The notes: a model not told the origin generated them from the sequence alone. A stretch of DNA of 64,000 nt from Streptomyces sp. NBC_01803 (GCF_035917415.1 NZ_CP109073.1:4014501-4078500); one strand, 5' to 3'; shown: positions 1 through 9,051, counted from the first letter of the stretch. Made by a program: numbers and translations.

Positions 1-1192
1 CGACGCCGACAACTTCCTGGGCCGTATCGCGCTGTGCCGCATCCGGCACGGCAACCTGCGCAAGGGCCAGACCGTGGCCTGGCTCAGGCGCGACGGCACC
101 TCGCAGAACGTCCGCGTCACCGAGCTGCTGATGACCGACGCGCTCACCCGCAAGCCCGCCGAGGAGGCCGGCCCCGGGGACATCTGCGCGGTGGCCGGCA
201 TTCCGGAGATCATGATCGGCGAGACCCTGGCCGACCCGGAGAACCCGGTCGCGCTGCCGCTGATCACCGTGGACGAGCCGGCCATCTCGATGACCATCGG
301 CACCAACACCTCGCCCCTGGTGGGCCGCGGCGGCAAGGGCCACAAGGTCACCGCCCGGCTGGTGAAGGACCGCCTGGACCGCGAGCTGATCGGCAACGTG
401 TCGCTGCGCGTCCTGCCCACCGAGCGCCCCGACGCCTGGGAGGTGCAGGGCCGCGGCGAGCTGGCGCTGGCCATCCTGGTGGAGACGATGCGCCGGGAGG
501 GCTTCGAACTGACCGTCGGCAAGCCCGAGGTGGTGACCCAGGTGATCGACGGGGCGCTCCACGAGCCGGTGGAGCGGATGACGATCGACGCCCCCGAGGA
601 GCACCTGGGCGCCATCACCCAGCTCATGGCCGGCCGCAAGGGCCGCATGGAGACGATGACGAACCACGGTTCGGGCTGGGTGCGCATGGAGTTCCTGGTG
701 CCCTCGCGCGGACTCATCGGTTTCCGGACCGAGTTCCTGACCGAGACGCGCGGCACCGGCATCGCGCACAGCATCTATGAGCGGCACGAGCCCTGGGCCG
801 GCGAGCTCCGCACGCGCCAGAGCGGCTCCCTGGTCTCCGACCGGTCCGGCACCGCGACGCCGTACGCGATGCTCAACCTCCAGGAGCGCGGAACGATCTT
901 CGTGGAGCCCGGCACCGAGGTCTACGAAGGCATGATCGTCGGCGAGAACTCCCGCGCCGATGATATGGACGTGAACATTACAAAAGAGAAGAAGCTCACC
1001 AACATGCGGGCCGCGGCGTCGGACACGACAGAGAATCTGATCCCGCCGCGCAAGCTTTCGCTGGAGCAATCTCTGGAGTTCTGCCGCGAGGACGAGTGTG
1101 TGGAGGTCACCCCCGCGGAGGTGCGGATCCGTAAGGTCGTTCTGGATCAGCGGGAGCGCGCGAGGGCCACGTCGCGGGCCAAGAGGAGCTGA
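1..1192 (+). CDS. typA: Translational GTPase TypA/BipA, C-terminal part (gene cut by the left edge)
   Basis: Only the 3' part is present: reading begins at base 2 and runs about 396 codons to the TGA at 1190-1192, so the G domain lies outside the window. TypA/BipA is a ribosome-associated GTPase of the EF-G family used in stress and low-temperature growth and in ribosome assembly. The visible part covers domain II (DNFLGRI and LRKGQTVAWL near the edge), the EF-G-like domain V region (RGELALAILVETMRREGFEL, FLVPSRGLIGFRTEFLT) and the TypA-specific C-terminal domain (VGENSRADDMDVNITKEKKL, NMRAA). These blocks are hallmarks of the family and unlike EF-G or LepA. It reads toward the first peptide importer, separated by 333 bases containing a stem-loop. 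Family assignment is very secure; only the 5' end is unknown. Confidence 0.96.
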   Translation, partial: DADNFLGRIALCRIRHGNLRKGQTVAWLRRDGTSQNVRVTELLMTDALTRKPAEEAGPGDICAVAGIPEIMIGETLADPENPVALPLITVDEPAISMTIGTNTSPLVGRGGKGHKVTARLVKDRLDRELIGNVSLRVLPTERPDAWEVQGRGELALAILVETMRREGFELTVGKPEVVTQVIDGALHEPVERMTIDAPEEHLGAITQLMAGRKGRMETMTNHGSGWVRMEFLVPSRGLIGFRTEFLTETRGTGIAHSIYERHEPWAGELRTRQSGSLVSDRSGTATPYAMLNLQERGTIFVEPGTEVYEGMIVGENSRADDMDVNITKEKKLTNMRAAASDTTENLIPPRKLSLEQSLEFCREDECVEVTPAEVRIRKVVLDQRERARATSRAKRS

Positions 1193-1525
1193 TAGGTCCC
1201 GGTTTGTCCGGAACCTCAAACGCCCAGTTCATGTCAAGCCTGTTATGAGCCGGAAGTCTGGTTGACCGTCCGGTATCCGGACCGTGGCGCTTGTTCCGTG
1301 TCGCTTCAGTCCGGATACCGGAGAGTGTTACTAGGTCTTTGTCCGGTTTTGCGCGATCCTCTCTCCTCATCTTCATCAAAATGAAATCGAAGATCGGTGG
1401 TTCACCGAAGATTCATGCCCAATAGTTGTGGGCATTGCAAACCGGACGCGTGTTGACGCGGGTAGATGTCTTCGCGCTCCCGGGTTTCCTGTGCATCGAA
1501 AGTGGACTCCCAAGGAGGCAACCCC
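1193..1525. promoter_or_regulatory. Gene-free leader/promoter region of peptide importer 1
   Basis: This 333-base gap holds no credible ORF. It contains a perfect 14-bp inverted repeat (1269-1282 and 1309-1322), a small stem at 1415-1421/1429-1435 (ATGCCCA/TGGGCAT) and a consensus-like ribosome binding site AAGGAGG at 1512-1518. The stretch 1370-1440 is noticeably richer in A and T than its surroundings, as expected of a promoter or operator. I could not pick one convincing -35/-10 pair. Confidence 0.5.
1269..1322. terminator. Stem-loop after typA (terminator or operator)
   Basis: Perfect 14-bp inverted repeat with arms 1269-1282 and 1309-1322 and a 26-base loop, 77 bases after the typA stop. 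Each arm is itself nearly palindromic (TCCGGTATCCGGA). That is unusual for a plain terminator and would also suit a regulator-binding dyad, so terminator is the default call and operator the alternative. Confidence 0.45.
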
Positions 1526-3163
1526 ATGCGTGGTGCGCGCAGCGCCAAGTGGGTCGCTACTGCGATAGTCGTGGCTCTGGCCGCGACCGCCTGTGGTGGC
1601 AGTGATGACGGCGAGGGTGGCGACGGCGGCGACAACACGTCCGCGGGGAACCCCGACGGCATCGTCCGGATCGACGGCGGCGAGCCCCAGAACCCGCTCG
1701 TTCCCACCAACACCAACGAGCAGTTCGGCGCGCTGGTCGTCCAGAACGTGTTCTCCAAGCTGCTCGACTTCGACGACCAGGGCCAGATCTACATGGTCGC
1801 GGCCGAGTCGGTCGAGCCCAGCGAGGACAACGGCACCTGGACCGTCACGCTGAAGGAGGGCTGGACCTTCCACGACGGAACGCCGGTCACCGCGCAGAGC
1901 TACGTGGACGCGTGGAACTGGGCCGCCAACATCGACAACAACCAGAACAACAGCTTCTGGTTCGCCGACATCGTCGGTTACGAGGACGTGCACCCGGCCG
2001 AGGAGGGCGCCGCGCCCACCGCCGACGCGATGTCCGGTCTCCAGGTCGTGGACGACCTCTCCTTCACGATCGAGCTGACGACGCCCGTGTCGTACTACGA
2101 CTACAAGCTCGGCTACGACGCCTTCACCCCGCTGCCCGAGAGCTTCTACGACGACCCCGAGGCGTTCGGCGAACACCCGGTCGGCCAGGGCCCGTACGAG
2201 TTCACCGCGTGGAACCACGGCGAGTCCATCGAGCTGGCCCGCTACGAGGACTACGCCGGTGAGCCCGCCAAGAACGGCGGCATCCACATCGCGTCGTACG
2301 ACTCGCTGGAGGCCGCCTACACCGATCTCCAGTCGGGAAACCTGGACATCATCCGCCAGGTCGCCCCCCGTGACCTGCCGCTCTACCGTCAGGACCTCGG
2401 CGAGGACCACTCGGTCGCCCAGCCCTACAACGGCATCCAGACCATCGTCCCCGTGTGGTACGAGTGGGAGGACACCGACCCCCAGGTCCTCCAGGGCGTC
2501 TCCATGGCGATCGACCGGGAGACCATCACCCAGACGGTGCTGGACGGTTCACGCACGCCGGCCGACAGCTTCGTGCCCCCGGGTGTCTTCGGGTACCAGG
2601 AAGGCGCCTCGAACGGCATCACCGACTTCAACCCGGAGGAGGCCCGCCGGCTCGTCGAAGCGGGCGGCGGTATCCCGGGTGACGAGATCACCATCCAGTA
2701 CAACAGCGATGGCGGTCACCAGGAGTGGGTCGAGGCCGTCTGCAACAGCATCATCGAGACGCTGGACGTCGAGTGCGTCGGTGACGCCAAGGTCGACTTC
2801 GACACCGACCTGGAGGCCCGCGAAGCCAACGAGGTGCAGAGCATGTACCGCGGTGGTTGGTTCGCCGACTACCCGCTGAACGTGAACTTCCTCAAGGAGC
2901 TGTACCACTCCGAGGCGCAGAGCAACTACGGTCGCTTCGACAACGCTGAGGTCGACGAGCTCTTCTCCGAGGGCGACGCGGCGGCCACGCTGGAGGACAC
3001 CGCCCAGGCGTACGCCGACGCGGAGCAGGTTCTCTGGGAAGAGATGCCGGCCATCCCGCTGTGGTTCAACAACGTCAACGGCGGTTGGGGCGAGAACGTC
3101 AGCAACGTCGCCTTCAACAGCGCCGGCCAGCCGGTGCTGACCGAGGTAACGGTCAACGAGTAG
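1526..3163 (+). CDS. Peptide ABC transporter substrate-binding lipoprotein (importer 1)
   Basis: Predicted 545-residue solute-binding protein of family 5 (OppA/DppA type), anchored outside the membrane, which captures peptides for the permeases encoded downstream. The start at 1526 is chosen because AAGGAGG (1512-1518) lies 7 bases upstream and because it gives a normal lipoprotein signal: positive MRGARSAKW, hydrophobic core, then the lipid-accepting Cys23 in ATACGGS. The mature protein shows the family features, including the block TWTVTLKEGWTFHDGTPVTA followed by a typical mixed alpha/beta body and the late block EEMPAIPLWF. First gene of a five-gene operon; a stem-loop follows before the permease. 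Close paralogue of the lipoprotein at 7408. The exact ligand cannot be read from sequence. Confidence 0.93.
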   Translation: MRGARSAKWVATAIVVALAATACGGSDDGEGGDGGDNTSAGNPDGIVRIDGGEPQNPLVPTNTNEQFGALVVQNVFSKLLDFDDQGQIYMVAAESVEPSEDNGTWTVTLKEGWTFHDGTPVTAQSYVDAWNWAANIDNNQNNSFWFADIVGYEDVHPAEEGAAPTADAMSGLQVVDDLSFTIELTTPVSYYDYKLGYDAFTPLPESFYDDPEAFGEHPVGQGPYEFTAWNHGESIELARYEDYAGEPAKNGGIHIASYDSLEAAYTDLQSGNLDIIRQVAPRDLPLYRQDLGEDHSVAQPYNGIQTIVPVWYEWEDTDPQVLQGVSMAIDRETITQTVLDGSRTPADSFVPPGVFGYQEGASNGITDFNPEEARRLVEAGGGIPGDEITIQYNSDGGHQEWVEAVCNSIIETLDVECVGDAKVDFDTDLEAREANEVQSMYRGGWFADYPLNVNFLKELYHSEAQSNYGRFDNAEVDELFSEGDAAATLEDTAQAYADAEQVLWEEMPAIPLWFNNVNGGWGENVSNVAFNSAGQPVLTEVTVNE

Positions 3164-3194
3164 GACCTGGCCGGGTAGGTACCAGCAGCGCAAG

Positions 3195-3240
3195 GGGGCC
3201 GACGGGTCCGTTCCGCGAACCGGAGCGGCCCGTCGGCCCC
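3195..3240 (+). terminator. Stem-loop between binding-protein and permease genes (attenuator)
   Basis: Arms GGGGCCGACGGG (3195-3206) and CCCGTCGGCCCC (3229-3240) pair perfectly over 12 bp, and the interior can pair further (3208-3210 with 3226-3228; 3212-3215 with 3221-3224). It lies between the lipoprotein stop (3163) and the permease start (3262). Such intercistronic hairpins commonly stabilise the upstream message and reduce read-through, giving excess binding protein over permease. Confidence 0.7.
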
Positions 3241-3261
3241 GCCGAATGACATGGAGGAATG

Positions 3262-4191
3262 ATGGGGCGTTACGTCGTGCGGCGACTGCTCCAGATGATC
3301 CCGGTGTTCGTCGGGTCAACGTTCATCATCTTCATGATGATGTACGCCCTGCCCGGTGACCCGGTCCGGGCACTGTGGGGCGAACGCGCCCCGGACGAGG
3401 CTCAGATGAACGCCATGCGGGCGGATCTCGGCCTCGACGACCCGATCCTGCAGCAGTACTGGAACTACCTGACCGGCTTGTTCCAGGGCGACTTCGGTAC
3501 CCAGATCGCCAGCAGACGCGAGGTCATCGACGTGATCTCCGAGGCGCTGCCCGCGACCGTCCGGCTGACCCTGCTCGCCTTCGTCATCACCGCTGTGCTG
3601 GGTATCGGCATGGGCCTGATCGCCGGTCTGCGGGCCGGCGGGAAGATCGACACGGGCATCCTCTTCTTCACCCTGCTCCTCATCTCCGTGCCGGTCTTCG
3701 TCATCGGCTACCTCTACCAGACCTACTTCGGCGTCAAGTGGGGCTGGATCAGCCCCACGGTCAAGGACTCCGAGGACTGGGGCGAGCTGCTTCTGCCCGC
3801 CCTGGCGCTGGCGTCACTGTCCCTGGCCTACGTCGCCCGCCTGACCCGCACCTCCATCGTGGAGAACCGGCGCGCCGACTACATGCGCACGGCCCGGGCC
3901 AAGGGGCTCACCAAGAGCCGCGCGGTCGGCGTCCACCTGCTGCGCAACTCCCTGATCCCCGTGGTGACATTCCTCGGCGTGGACATCGGCAATCTGATGA
4001 CCGGCGCCGTCGTCACCGAGGGCATCTTCAACATCCACGGGCTCGGCCGAGCTGTCTTCGAGGCGCTCAAGTCCCGCGAGGGCGCGACCGTCGTGGGCAT
4101 CGTCAGCTTCTTCATCGTCGTGTATCTCGTTGTCGCCCTGCTCGTCGACCTGCTCTACGCGGTCCTGGACCCGAGGATTCGCTATGTCTGA
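3262..4191 (+). CDS. Peptide ABC transporter permease, DppB/OppB type (importer 1)
   Basis: Predicted 309-residue inner-membrane permease with about six membrane segments, forming half of the translocation channel with the next gene product. It begins with the DppB signature MGRYVVRRLLQMIPVF and carries the cytoplasmic EAA-type coupling loop (YMRTARAKGLTKSRA, then HLLRNSLIPVVT) that contacts the ATPases. ATG codons occur at 3259 and 3262. The second is preferred because GGAGG (3253-3257) is then 4 bases away and because the paralogue at 9057 starts the same way. Its stop overlaps the next start by 8 bases (ATGTCTGA), indicating translational coupling. Confidence 0.93.
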   Translation: MGRYVVRRLLQMIPVFVGSTFIIFMMMYALPGDPVRALWGERAPDEAQMNAMRADLGLDDPILQQYWNYLTGLFQGDFGTQIASRREVIDVISEALPATVRLTLLAFVITAVLGIGMGLIAGLRAGGKIDTGILFFTLLLISVPVFVIGYLYQTYFGVKWGWISPTVKDSEDWGELLLPALALASLSLAYVARLTRTSIVENRRADYMRTARAKGLTKSRAVGVHLLRNSLIPVVTFLGVDIGNLMTGAVVTEGIFNIHGLGRAVFEALKSREGATVVGIVSFFIVVYLVVALLVDLLYAVLDPRIRYV

Positions 4192-5143
4192 GGCTCCTGA
4201 GACGCTGAAGAAGGAAGCCATACCGACGGCGGCGGGACCGGCGACCGCCGCGGTGGTGGAGGCCGGACCGGCTCCCGGCAAGCCGCGCAGTCTCTGGTCG
4301 GACGCCTGGCACGAGCTGCGCCGCAGGCCGACCTTCCTGATCTCGGCGGGCATCATCCTGGTGCTGTTCGTGATGGCCGCGTTCCCCGGCTGGTTCACCT
4401 CGGTCAGTCCCCGCGAGGCCGACCTGACGGCGAACTACCTGAAGGAGCCGCAGCTCACGCACTTCTTCGCGCCGGAGTGGCTGGGCTACAACCAGCAGGG
4501 CCAGAGCATCTGGGCCCGGATGATCTACGGCACCCGCGCCTCGATCATCATCGGTGTCGCGGTGACCGGGATCGTGATGGTGCTGGGCAGCCTGGTCGGC
4601 ATGCTCGCCGGGTACTTCGGCGGCTGGATCGACGCGGTGCTCTCCCGGATCGTCGACATCTTCCTGGGCATCCCGTTCCTGCTGGGCACCATGGTCATCC
4701 TCGTCTCGTTCGACACGAGGACCGAGTGGACGGTGATCCTGGCCCTGGCCTTCCTGGGCTGGACCACCATCGCCCGCGTGATGCGCGGCTCGGTGATCGC
4801 CATCAAGCAGGCCGACTACGTGGCCGCCGCCCGCTCGCTGGGCGCCGGCACCTGGCGCATCATGCTGCGGCACATCCTGCCGAACGCGCTGGCGCCGGTG
4901 ATCGTGGTCGCGATGGTGGCCCTCGGCGGATACATCACGGCCGAGGCGGTGCTGTCGTTCCTGGGCATCGGCCTGACCGAGCCCGCCATCTCCTGGGGCG
5001 GCGACATCAACCGCGCGCAGGACCGCATCCGGGTCGCGGAGCACATCCTGCTCTACCCGTCGATCCTGCTGAGCATCACCATCCTGTCCTTCCTGATGCT
5101 GGGTGACGCCGTGCGTGACGCCCTCGACCCCAAGCTGCGCTGA
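4184..5143 (+). CDS. Peptide ABC transporter permease, DppC/OppC type (importer 1)
   Basis: Predicted 319-residue permease, partner of the DppB-type protein. It has a hydrophilic N-terminal tail of about 50 residues followed by the OppC N-terminal membrane segment and the binding-protein-dependent transport domain. The coupling loop is visible as YVAAARSLGAGTWRIMLRHI followed by LPNALAPVIV, and the C-terminus DAVRDALDPKLR is typical of the family. The ATG at 4184 overlaps the preceding stop by 8 bases. The paralogue at 9973 has the same layout, supporting start and function. Confidence 0.93.
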   Translation: MSEAPETLKKEAIPTAAGPATAAVVEAGPAPGKPRSLWSDAWHELRRRPTFLISAGIILVLFVMAAFPGWFTSVSPREADLTANYLKEPQLTHFFAPEWLGYNQQGQSIWARMIYGTRASIIIGVAVTGIVMVLGSLVGMLAGYFGGWIDAVLSRIVDIFLGIPFLLGTMVILVSFDTRTEWTVILALAFLGWTTIARVMRGSVIAIKQADYVAAARSLGAGTWRIMLRHILPNALAPVIVVAMVALGGYITAEAVLSFLGIGLTEPAISWGGDINRAQDRIRVAEHILLYPSILLSITILSFLMLGDAVRDALDPKLR

Positions 5144-5159
5144 GGGAGGCGTGACGATC

Positions 5160-6194
5160 GTGTCGATCGAAATGACCAAGGCGGACGTCCCCGGCGTTCC
5201 GCTGCTCGAAGTGCGGGACCTTCACGTGGAGTTCCGCACCAGGGAGGGCGCCGCCAAGGCCGTCAACGGCGTCAGCTACACGGTGGACGCGGGCGAGACG
5301 CTGGCGGTGCTCGGCGAGTCCGGGTCCGGCAAGTCGGTGACCGCCCAGACCATCATGGGCATCCTCGACACCCCGCCCGGCCGCATCACCGGCGGTGAGA
5401 TCCTCTTCCGCGGTGAGGACATGCTGAAGATGTCCGAGGAGCAGCGCCGGGGGATCCGCGGGAACAAGATCGCGATGATCTTCCAGGACGCGCTGTCCGC
5501 GCTGAACCCGGTGCTGTCGGTGGGGTATCAGCTGGGTGAGATGTTCCGGGTGCACCGGGGGATGTCGCGCAAGGACGCCAGGGCGAAGGCGATCGAGCTG
5601 ATGGACCGGGTCCGCATCCCGGCGGCGAGGGAGCGGGTGAACGACTATCCGCATCAGTTCTCCGGCGGCATGCGCCAGCGCATCATGATCGCGATGGCCC
5701 TGGCTCTGGAGCCGGACGTGATCATCGCGGACGAGCCGACGACGGCGCTGGACGTCACGGTGCAGGCCCAGGTGATGGACCTGCTGGCGGAGCTCCAGCG
5801 CGACTTCACCATGGGCCTGATCCTGATCACGCACGACCTGGGCGTGGTGGCGGACGTGGCTGACAAGATCGCGGTGATGTACGCGGGCCGGATCGTGGAG
5901 AACGCCCCCGTGCACGAGCTGTACAAGCGGCCGGCCCACCCGTACACCAAGGGCCTGCTGGAATCCATCCCGCGCCTGGACCACAAGGGCAAGGAGCTGT
6001 ACGCCATCAAGGGCCTGCCGCCCAGCCTCACGGCGATCCCCGGCGGCTGCGCGTTCAACCCCCGCTGCGCGATGGCGCGCGACCTCTGCCGCGCCGAGGT
6101 GCCGCCGCTGGCGGATGTCGCCGAGCAGGACGGCACGCCGATCGGCGGCCGGTCCAGCGCCTGCCACTTCTGGAAGGAGACGATCCATGGCTGA
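5160..6194 (+). CDS. Peptide ABC transporter ATPase, DppD/OppD type (importer 1)
   Basis: Predicted 344-residue ATP-binding subunit energising the importer. Walker A is GESGSGKS, the signature is FSGGMRQR, Walker B is [12 protein letters not shown] and the switch histidine lies in LITHDLGVV. The C-terminal oligopeptide-transporter extension carries the cysteine pattern seen in iron-sulfur-binding DppD proteins (CAFNPRCAMARDLC, later SACHFW). The GTG at 5160 is chosen because GGAGG (5145-5149) is 10 bases upstream; GTG 5151 is too close to it, and ATG 5172 is possible. Long stretches are identical at DNA level to the gene at 10959, pointing to recent duplication or gene conversion. Confidence 0.92.
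   Translation: MSIEMTKADVPGVPLLEVRDLHVEFRTREGAAKAVNGVSYTVDAGETLAVLGESGSGKSVTAQTIMGILDTPPGRITGGEILFRGEDMLKMSEEQRRGIRGNKIAMIFQDALSALNPVLSVGYQLGEMFRVHRGMSRKDARAKAIELMDRVRIPAARERVNDYPHQFSGGMRQRIMIAMALALEPDVIIADEPTTALDVTVQAQVMDLLAELQRDFTMGLILITHDLGVVADVADKIAVMYAGRIVENAPVHELYKRPAHPYTKGLLESIPRLDHKGKELYAIKGLPPSLTAIPGGCAFNPRCAMARDLCRAEVPPLADVAEQDGTPIGGRSSACHFWKETIHG
5472..5698 (+). repeat. 227-bp tract identical to 11232-11458 (copy 1)
   Basis: Within the ATPase gene, 5472-5698 matches 11232-11458 base for base at a constant offset of 5760. Further identical tracts occur at 5719-5803 and 5867-5989 with the same offset. Synonymous sites are preserved as well, so this is DNA-level homogenisation and not only protein constraint. 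Confidence 0.9.
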
Positions 6195-7221
6195 CCGGGG
6201 CGAGCCGATCCTCCAGGTACGCAACCTCGTCAAGTACTTCCCGCTGACCCAGGGCATTCTGTTCAAGCGGCAGGTCGGCGCGGTCAAGGCCGTGGACGAC
6301 GTCTCCTTCGACCTGCACCAGGGCGAGACCCTGGGCATCGTCGGTGAGTCGGGCTGCGGCAAGTCCACCGTGGCGAAGCTGCTGATGAATCTGGAGCAGC
6401 CCACGGCCGGGGAGATCCACTACAAGGGCGAGGACATCTCCAAGCTGTCCGGGCGGGCTTTGAAGGCGGTGCGGCGGAACATCCAGATGGTGTTCCAGGA
6501 CCCGTACACCTCGCTCAACCCCCGCATGACGGTGGGCGACATCATCGGGGAGCCGTTCGACATCCACCCGGATGTGGCGCCCAAGGGCGACCGGAGCCGC
6601 AAGGTGCGGGAGCTGCTGGACGTGGTCGGGCTCAACCCCGAGTACATCAACCGGTATCCGCACCAGTTCTCCGGCGGACAGCGGCAGCGCATCGGGATCG
6701 CCCGGGGCCTGGCGCTCAACCCGGAGATCATCATCTGCGATGAGCCGGTCTCCGCTCTCGACGTCTCGGTGCAGGCCCAGGTGATCAACCTGATGGAGCG
6801 GCTGCAGAACGAGTTCGACCTCGCCTATCTGTTCATCGCGCACGACCTGTCCATCGTGCGGCACATCTCGGACCGGGTGGCCGTGATGTACCTGGGCAAG
6901 CTGGCCGAGGTGGGGACGGACGCGCAGATCTACGACCACCCCACCCACCCGTACACCCAGGCGCTGCTCTCGGCCGTGCCGCAGCCTGACCCGGCGGCCC
7001 GGGAGGCCAAGGAGCGGATCATCCTGACGGGAGACGTCCCGTCCCCGGCCAATCCGCCCTCCGGCTGCCGCTTCCGCACGCGCTGCTGGAAGGCGCAGGA
7101 CAAGTGCGCGCAGGAGGTGCCGCTGCTGGCCGTGCCCGAGCGGTACCGGAAGAGCGACACCGGCGCGAAGCACGAGTCGGCCTGTCACTTCGCGGAGGAC
7201 AAGGACATCGTTCACGTGTAG
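6187..7221 (+). CDS. Peptide ABC transporter ATPase, DppF/OppF type (importer 1)
   Basis: Predicted 344-residue second ATPase that pairs with the DppD-type subunit. Walker A is GESGCGKS, the signature is FSGGQRQR, Walker B is [12 protein letters not shown] and the switch is [11 protein letters not shown]. The DppF-type C-terminal extension includes [12 protein letters not shown] and SACHFAE. The ATG at 6187 overlaps the upstream stop by 8 bases and has GAAGGAGA about 7 bases before it. Walker B has Cys before the Asp where the tandem copy (11932) has Ala, a conservative change. Last gene of importer 1, followed by a strong terminator. Confidence 0.92.
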   Translation: MADRGEPILQVRNLVKYFPLTQGILFKRQVGAVKAVDDVSFDLHQGETLGIVGESGCGKSTVAKLLMNLEQPTAGEIHYKGEDISKLSGRALKAVRRNIQMVFQDPYTSLNPRMTVGDIIGEPFDIHPDVAPKGDRSRKVRELLDVVGLNPEYINRYPHQFSGGQRQRIGIARGLALNPEIIICDEPVSALDVSVQAQVINLMERLQNEFDLAYLFIAHDLSIVRHISDRVAVMYLGKLAEVGTDAQIYDHPTHPYTQALLSAVPQPDPAAREAKERIILTGDVPSPANPPSGCRFRTRCWKAQDKCAQEVPLLAVPERYRKSDTGAKHESACHFAEDKDIVHV

Positions 7222-7241
7222 TCCGGCCGTCCCGCCCCCTC

Positions 7242-7275
7242 GCGGCACCGGAGCCCTGCCAGGCTCCGGTGCCGC
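7242..7275 (+). terminator. Terminator of importer 1 operon
   Basis: Perfect 14-bp stem (GCGGCACCGGAGCC at 7242-7255 with GGCTCCGGTGCCGC at 7262-7275) and a 6-base loop, 20 bases after the last stop codon. There is no T-tract, which is usual for this GC-rich group. Confidence 0.85.
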
Positions 7276-7349
7276 GGCGCGTCCGGCATTCGGGGGGTTT
7301 CGAGCAACACTCCGTGGGGTGAGACGGAGGCTTGCCGGTCATGAGGTGA

Positions 7350-7387
7350 CATAAGCGGTCTTATGGGGTTCAGGAAAGTGACTTTCC
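7350..7387. promoter_or_regulatory. Two small dyads before importer 2 (possible operators)
   Basis: CATAAG-CGGT-CTTATG (7350-7365) and GGAAAGT-G-ACTTTCC (7373-7387) are perfect inverted repeats immediately upstream of the AAGGAGG ribosome binding site (7395-7401) of the second binding-protein gene. They are AT-richer than the surroundings and so suited to a regulator-binding site or a short 5' hairpin. No specific regulator is recognisable. Confidence 0.4.
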
Positions 7388-7407
7388 GTAGCCCAAGGAG
7401 GCCCTGC

Positions 7408-9051
7408 ATGCGCGGAAGCATCCGGACCCGCCTGATCAGCGCCGTCGCCGGCGTCGTGGCCGCCGCCCTGACGGCCACCGCCTGCGGTGGCGGGGACGGC
7501 TCCGGGGGTGGCGGGGGTGGCTCGTTCGTCCGCGCGTCTTGGGGCGACCCGCAGCACCCGCTGGAACCCGCGAACACCAACGAGGTGCAGGGCGGCAAGG
7601 TCCTCGACATGATCTTCCGCGGCCTCAAGCGCTACAACCCCGAGACCGGCGAGGCCGAGGACGCCATGGCCGAGTCGATCGAGACCGACGACCAGCGGAC
7701 GTTCACCGTCACGATCGAGGACGGCTGGACGTTCAGCGACGGCACCCCGGTCACCGCGAAGTCGTATGTGGACGCCTGGAACTACGGCGCCCACCTCGAC
7801 AACGCGCAGATCGCCAGCTATTTCTTCCAGTTCATCGAGGGCTACGACGAGGTCCACCCGGCCGACGAGAACGCCGAGGTCACCGCGGACACGCTCAGCG
7901 GCCTGGAGGTCGTCGACGACCACACCTTCACGGTCCGGCTCACCGAGCCGTTCTCGCTCTGGCCGGAAACCCTGGGGTACGCCGCGTACGCGCCGCTGCC
8001 GCGCGCCTTCTTCGACGACCACGAGGCATGGCTGGACAAGCCGATCGGCAACGGCCCGTACAAGATCGACTCGTACCGGCGGAGCCAGAGCATGCGGCTG
8101 GTGCGCTACGAGGAGTACGCCGGGGACGACAAGGCCCGCAACGACGGCGTGGAACTGCGGGTCTACACCGACAACAACACCGCCTACACCGACCTCCAGG
8201 CCGGCAATCTCGACCTGATCGACGACGTGCCCGCCTCCCAGCTCGCCAACGCCGAGAGCGACCTCGGGGACCGCTATATCAACCAGCCGGCCGGCATCAT
8301 CCAGACCCTCGCCTTTCCGCTCTACGACAAGGACTGGAAGGGCGAGGACGGCGCCAAGCTCCGCCGGGGCCTGTCGATGGCGATCAACCGCGAGGAGATC
8401 ACCGCCCAGATCTTCCACGACACCCGCACCCCCGCCACCGACTTCACCTCGCCGGTGCTCGGCGAGGCCGGCGGCTACCGGGACGGGCTGTGCGGCGACG
8501 TCTGCTCGTACGACCCGGAGGGCGCGCGCGAGCTGATCGAGGAGGCGGGCGGCCTGCCGGGCGGCAAGGTCACCATCACCTCCAACGTGGACACCGGCTC
8601 GCACCGCCAGTGGATGGACGCGGTCTGCAACAGCGTCAACAACGCGCTGAACGACACCGGCGCCTGCACCGTCAACCCGGTGCCCACTTTCGCGGACTTC
8701 CGCAACCGCGTCACCGGCCACGAGATGACCGGCATGTTCCGCACCGGCTGGCAGATGGACTACCCGCTCATCCAGAACTTCCTCCAGCCGCTGTACTACA
8801 CCGACGCCTCCTCCAACGACGCCGGTTACAGCAGCGAGGAGTTCGACCGCCTCATCGACGAGGCCAACGCGGCGAGCGAGGAGGACGAGGCGATCGAGAA
8901 GTTCCAGCAGGCCGAGGAGGTTCTGACCGAGGACCTGCCCGCCATCCCCCTCTGGTACCAGAACGGCACCGCCGGCCACTCCGAGCGCCTCAGCGACGTC
9001 AAGCTCAACCCCTTCTCCGTGCCCGTCTTCACCGACATCAAGGTGGACTGA
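7408..9051 (+). CDS. Peptide ABC transporter substrate-binding lipoprotein (importer 2)
   Basis: Predicted 547-residue family-5 solute-binding lipoprotein, paralogue of the protein at 1526. The signal is MRGSIRTRLI plus a hydrophobic stretch, with lipid attachment at Cys26 (LTATACGGG). Shared family blocks are FTVTIEDGWTFSDGTPVTA near residue 100 and EDLPAIPLWY near the C-terminus. It has its own perfect-looking ribosome binding site AAGGAGG 6 bases before the ATG. Unlike importer 1, only 5 bases separate it from the permease gene and no hairpin intervenes, so binding protein and permease are probably made in more equal amounts. Ligand unknown. Confidence 0.93.
   Translation: MRGSIRTRLISAVAGVVAAALTATACGGGDGSGGGGGGSFVRASWGDPQHPLEPANTNEVQGGKVLDMIFRGLKRYNPETGEAEDAMAESIETDDQRTFTVTIEDGWTFSDGTPVTAKSYVDAWNYGAHLDNAQIASYFFQFIEGYDEVHPADENAEVTADTLSGLEVVDDHTFTVRLTEPFSLWPETLGYAAYAPLPRAFFDDHEAWLDKPIGNGPYKIDSYRRSQSMRLVRYEEYAGDDKARNDGVELRVYTDNNTAYTDLQAGNLDLIDDVPASQLANAESDLGDRYINQPAGIIQTLAFPLYDKDWKGEDGAKLRRGLSMAINREEITAQIFHDTRTPATDFTSPVLGEAGGYRDGLCGDVCSYDPEGARELIEEAGGLPGGKVTITSNVDTGSHRQWMDAVCNSVNNALNDTGACTVNPVPTFADFRNRVTGHEMTGMFRTGWQMDYPLIQNFLQPLYYTDASSNDAGYSSEEFDRLIDEANAASEEDEAIEKFQQAEEVLTEDLPAIPLWYQNGTAGHSERLSDVKLNPFSVPVFTDIKVD

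Noticed and set aside
978..980. Other TTA triplets, for example in typA, fdxA (24858), the gene at 37227 (37337) and htrA (35162)
   Set aside because: All checked cases fall out of the reading frame; only the anti-sigma codon at 34505 is in frame.
1376..2410. Long minus-strand frames opposite the transporter operons
   Set aside because: They mirror the codon bias of the plus-strand genes and have no ribosome binding sites or recognisable domains.
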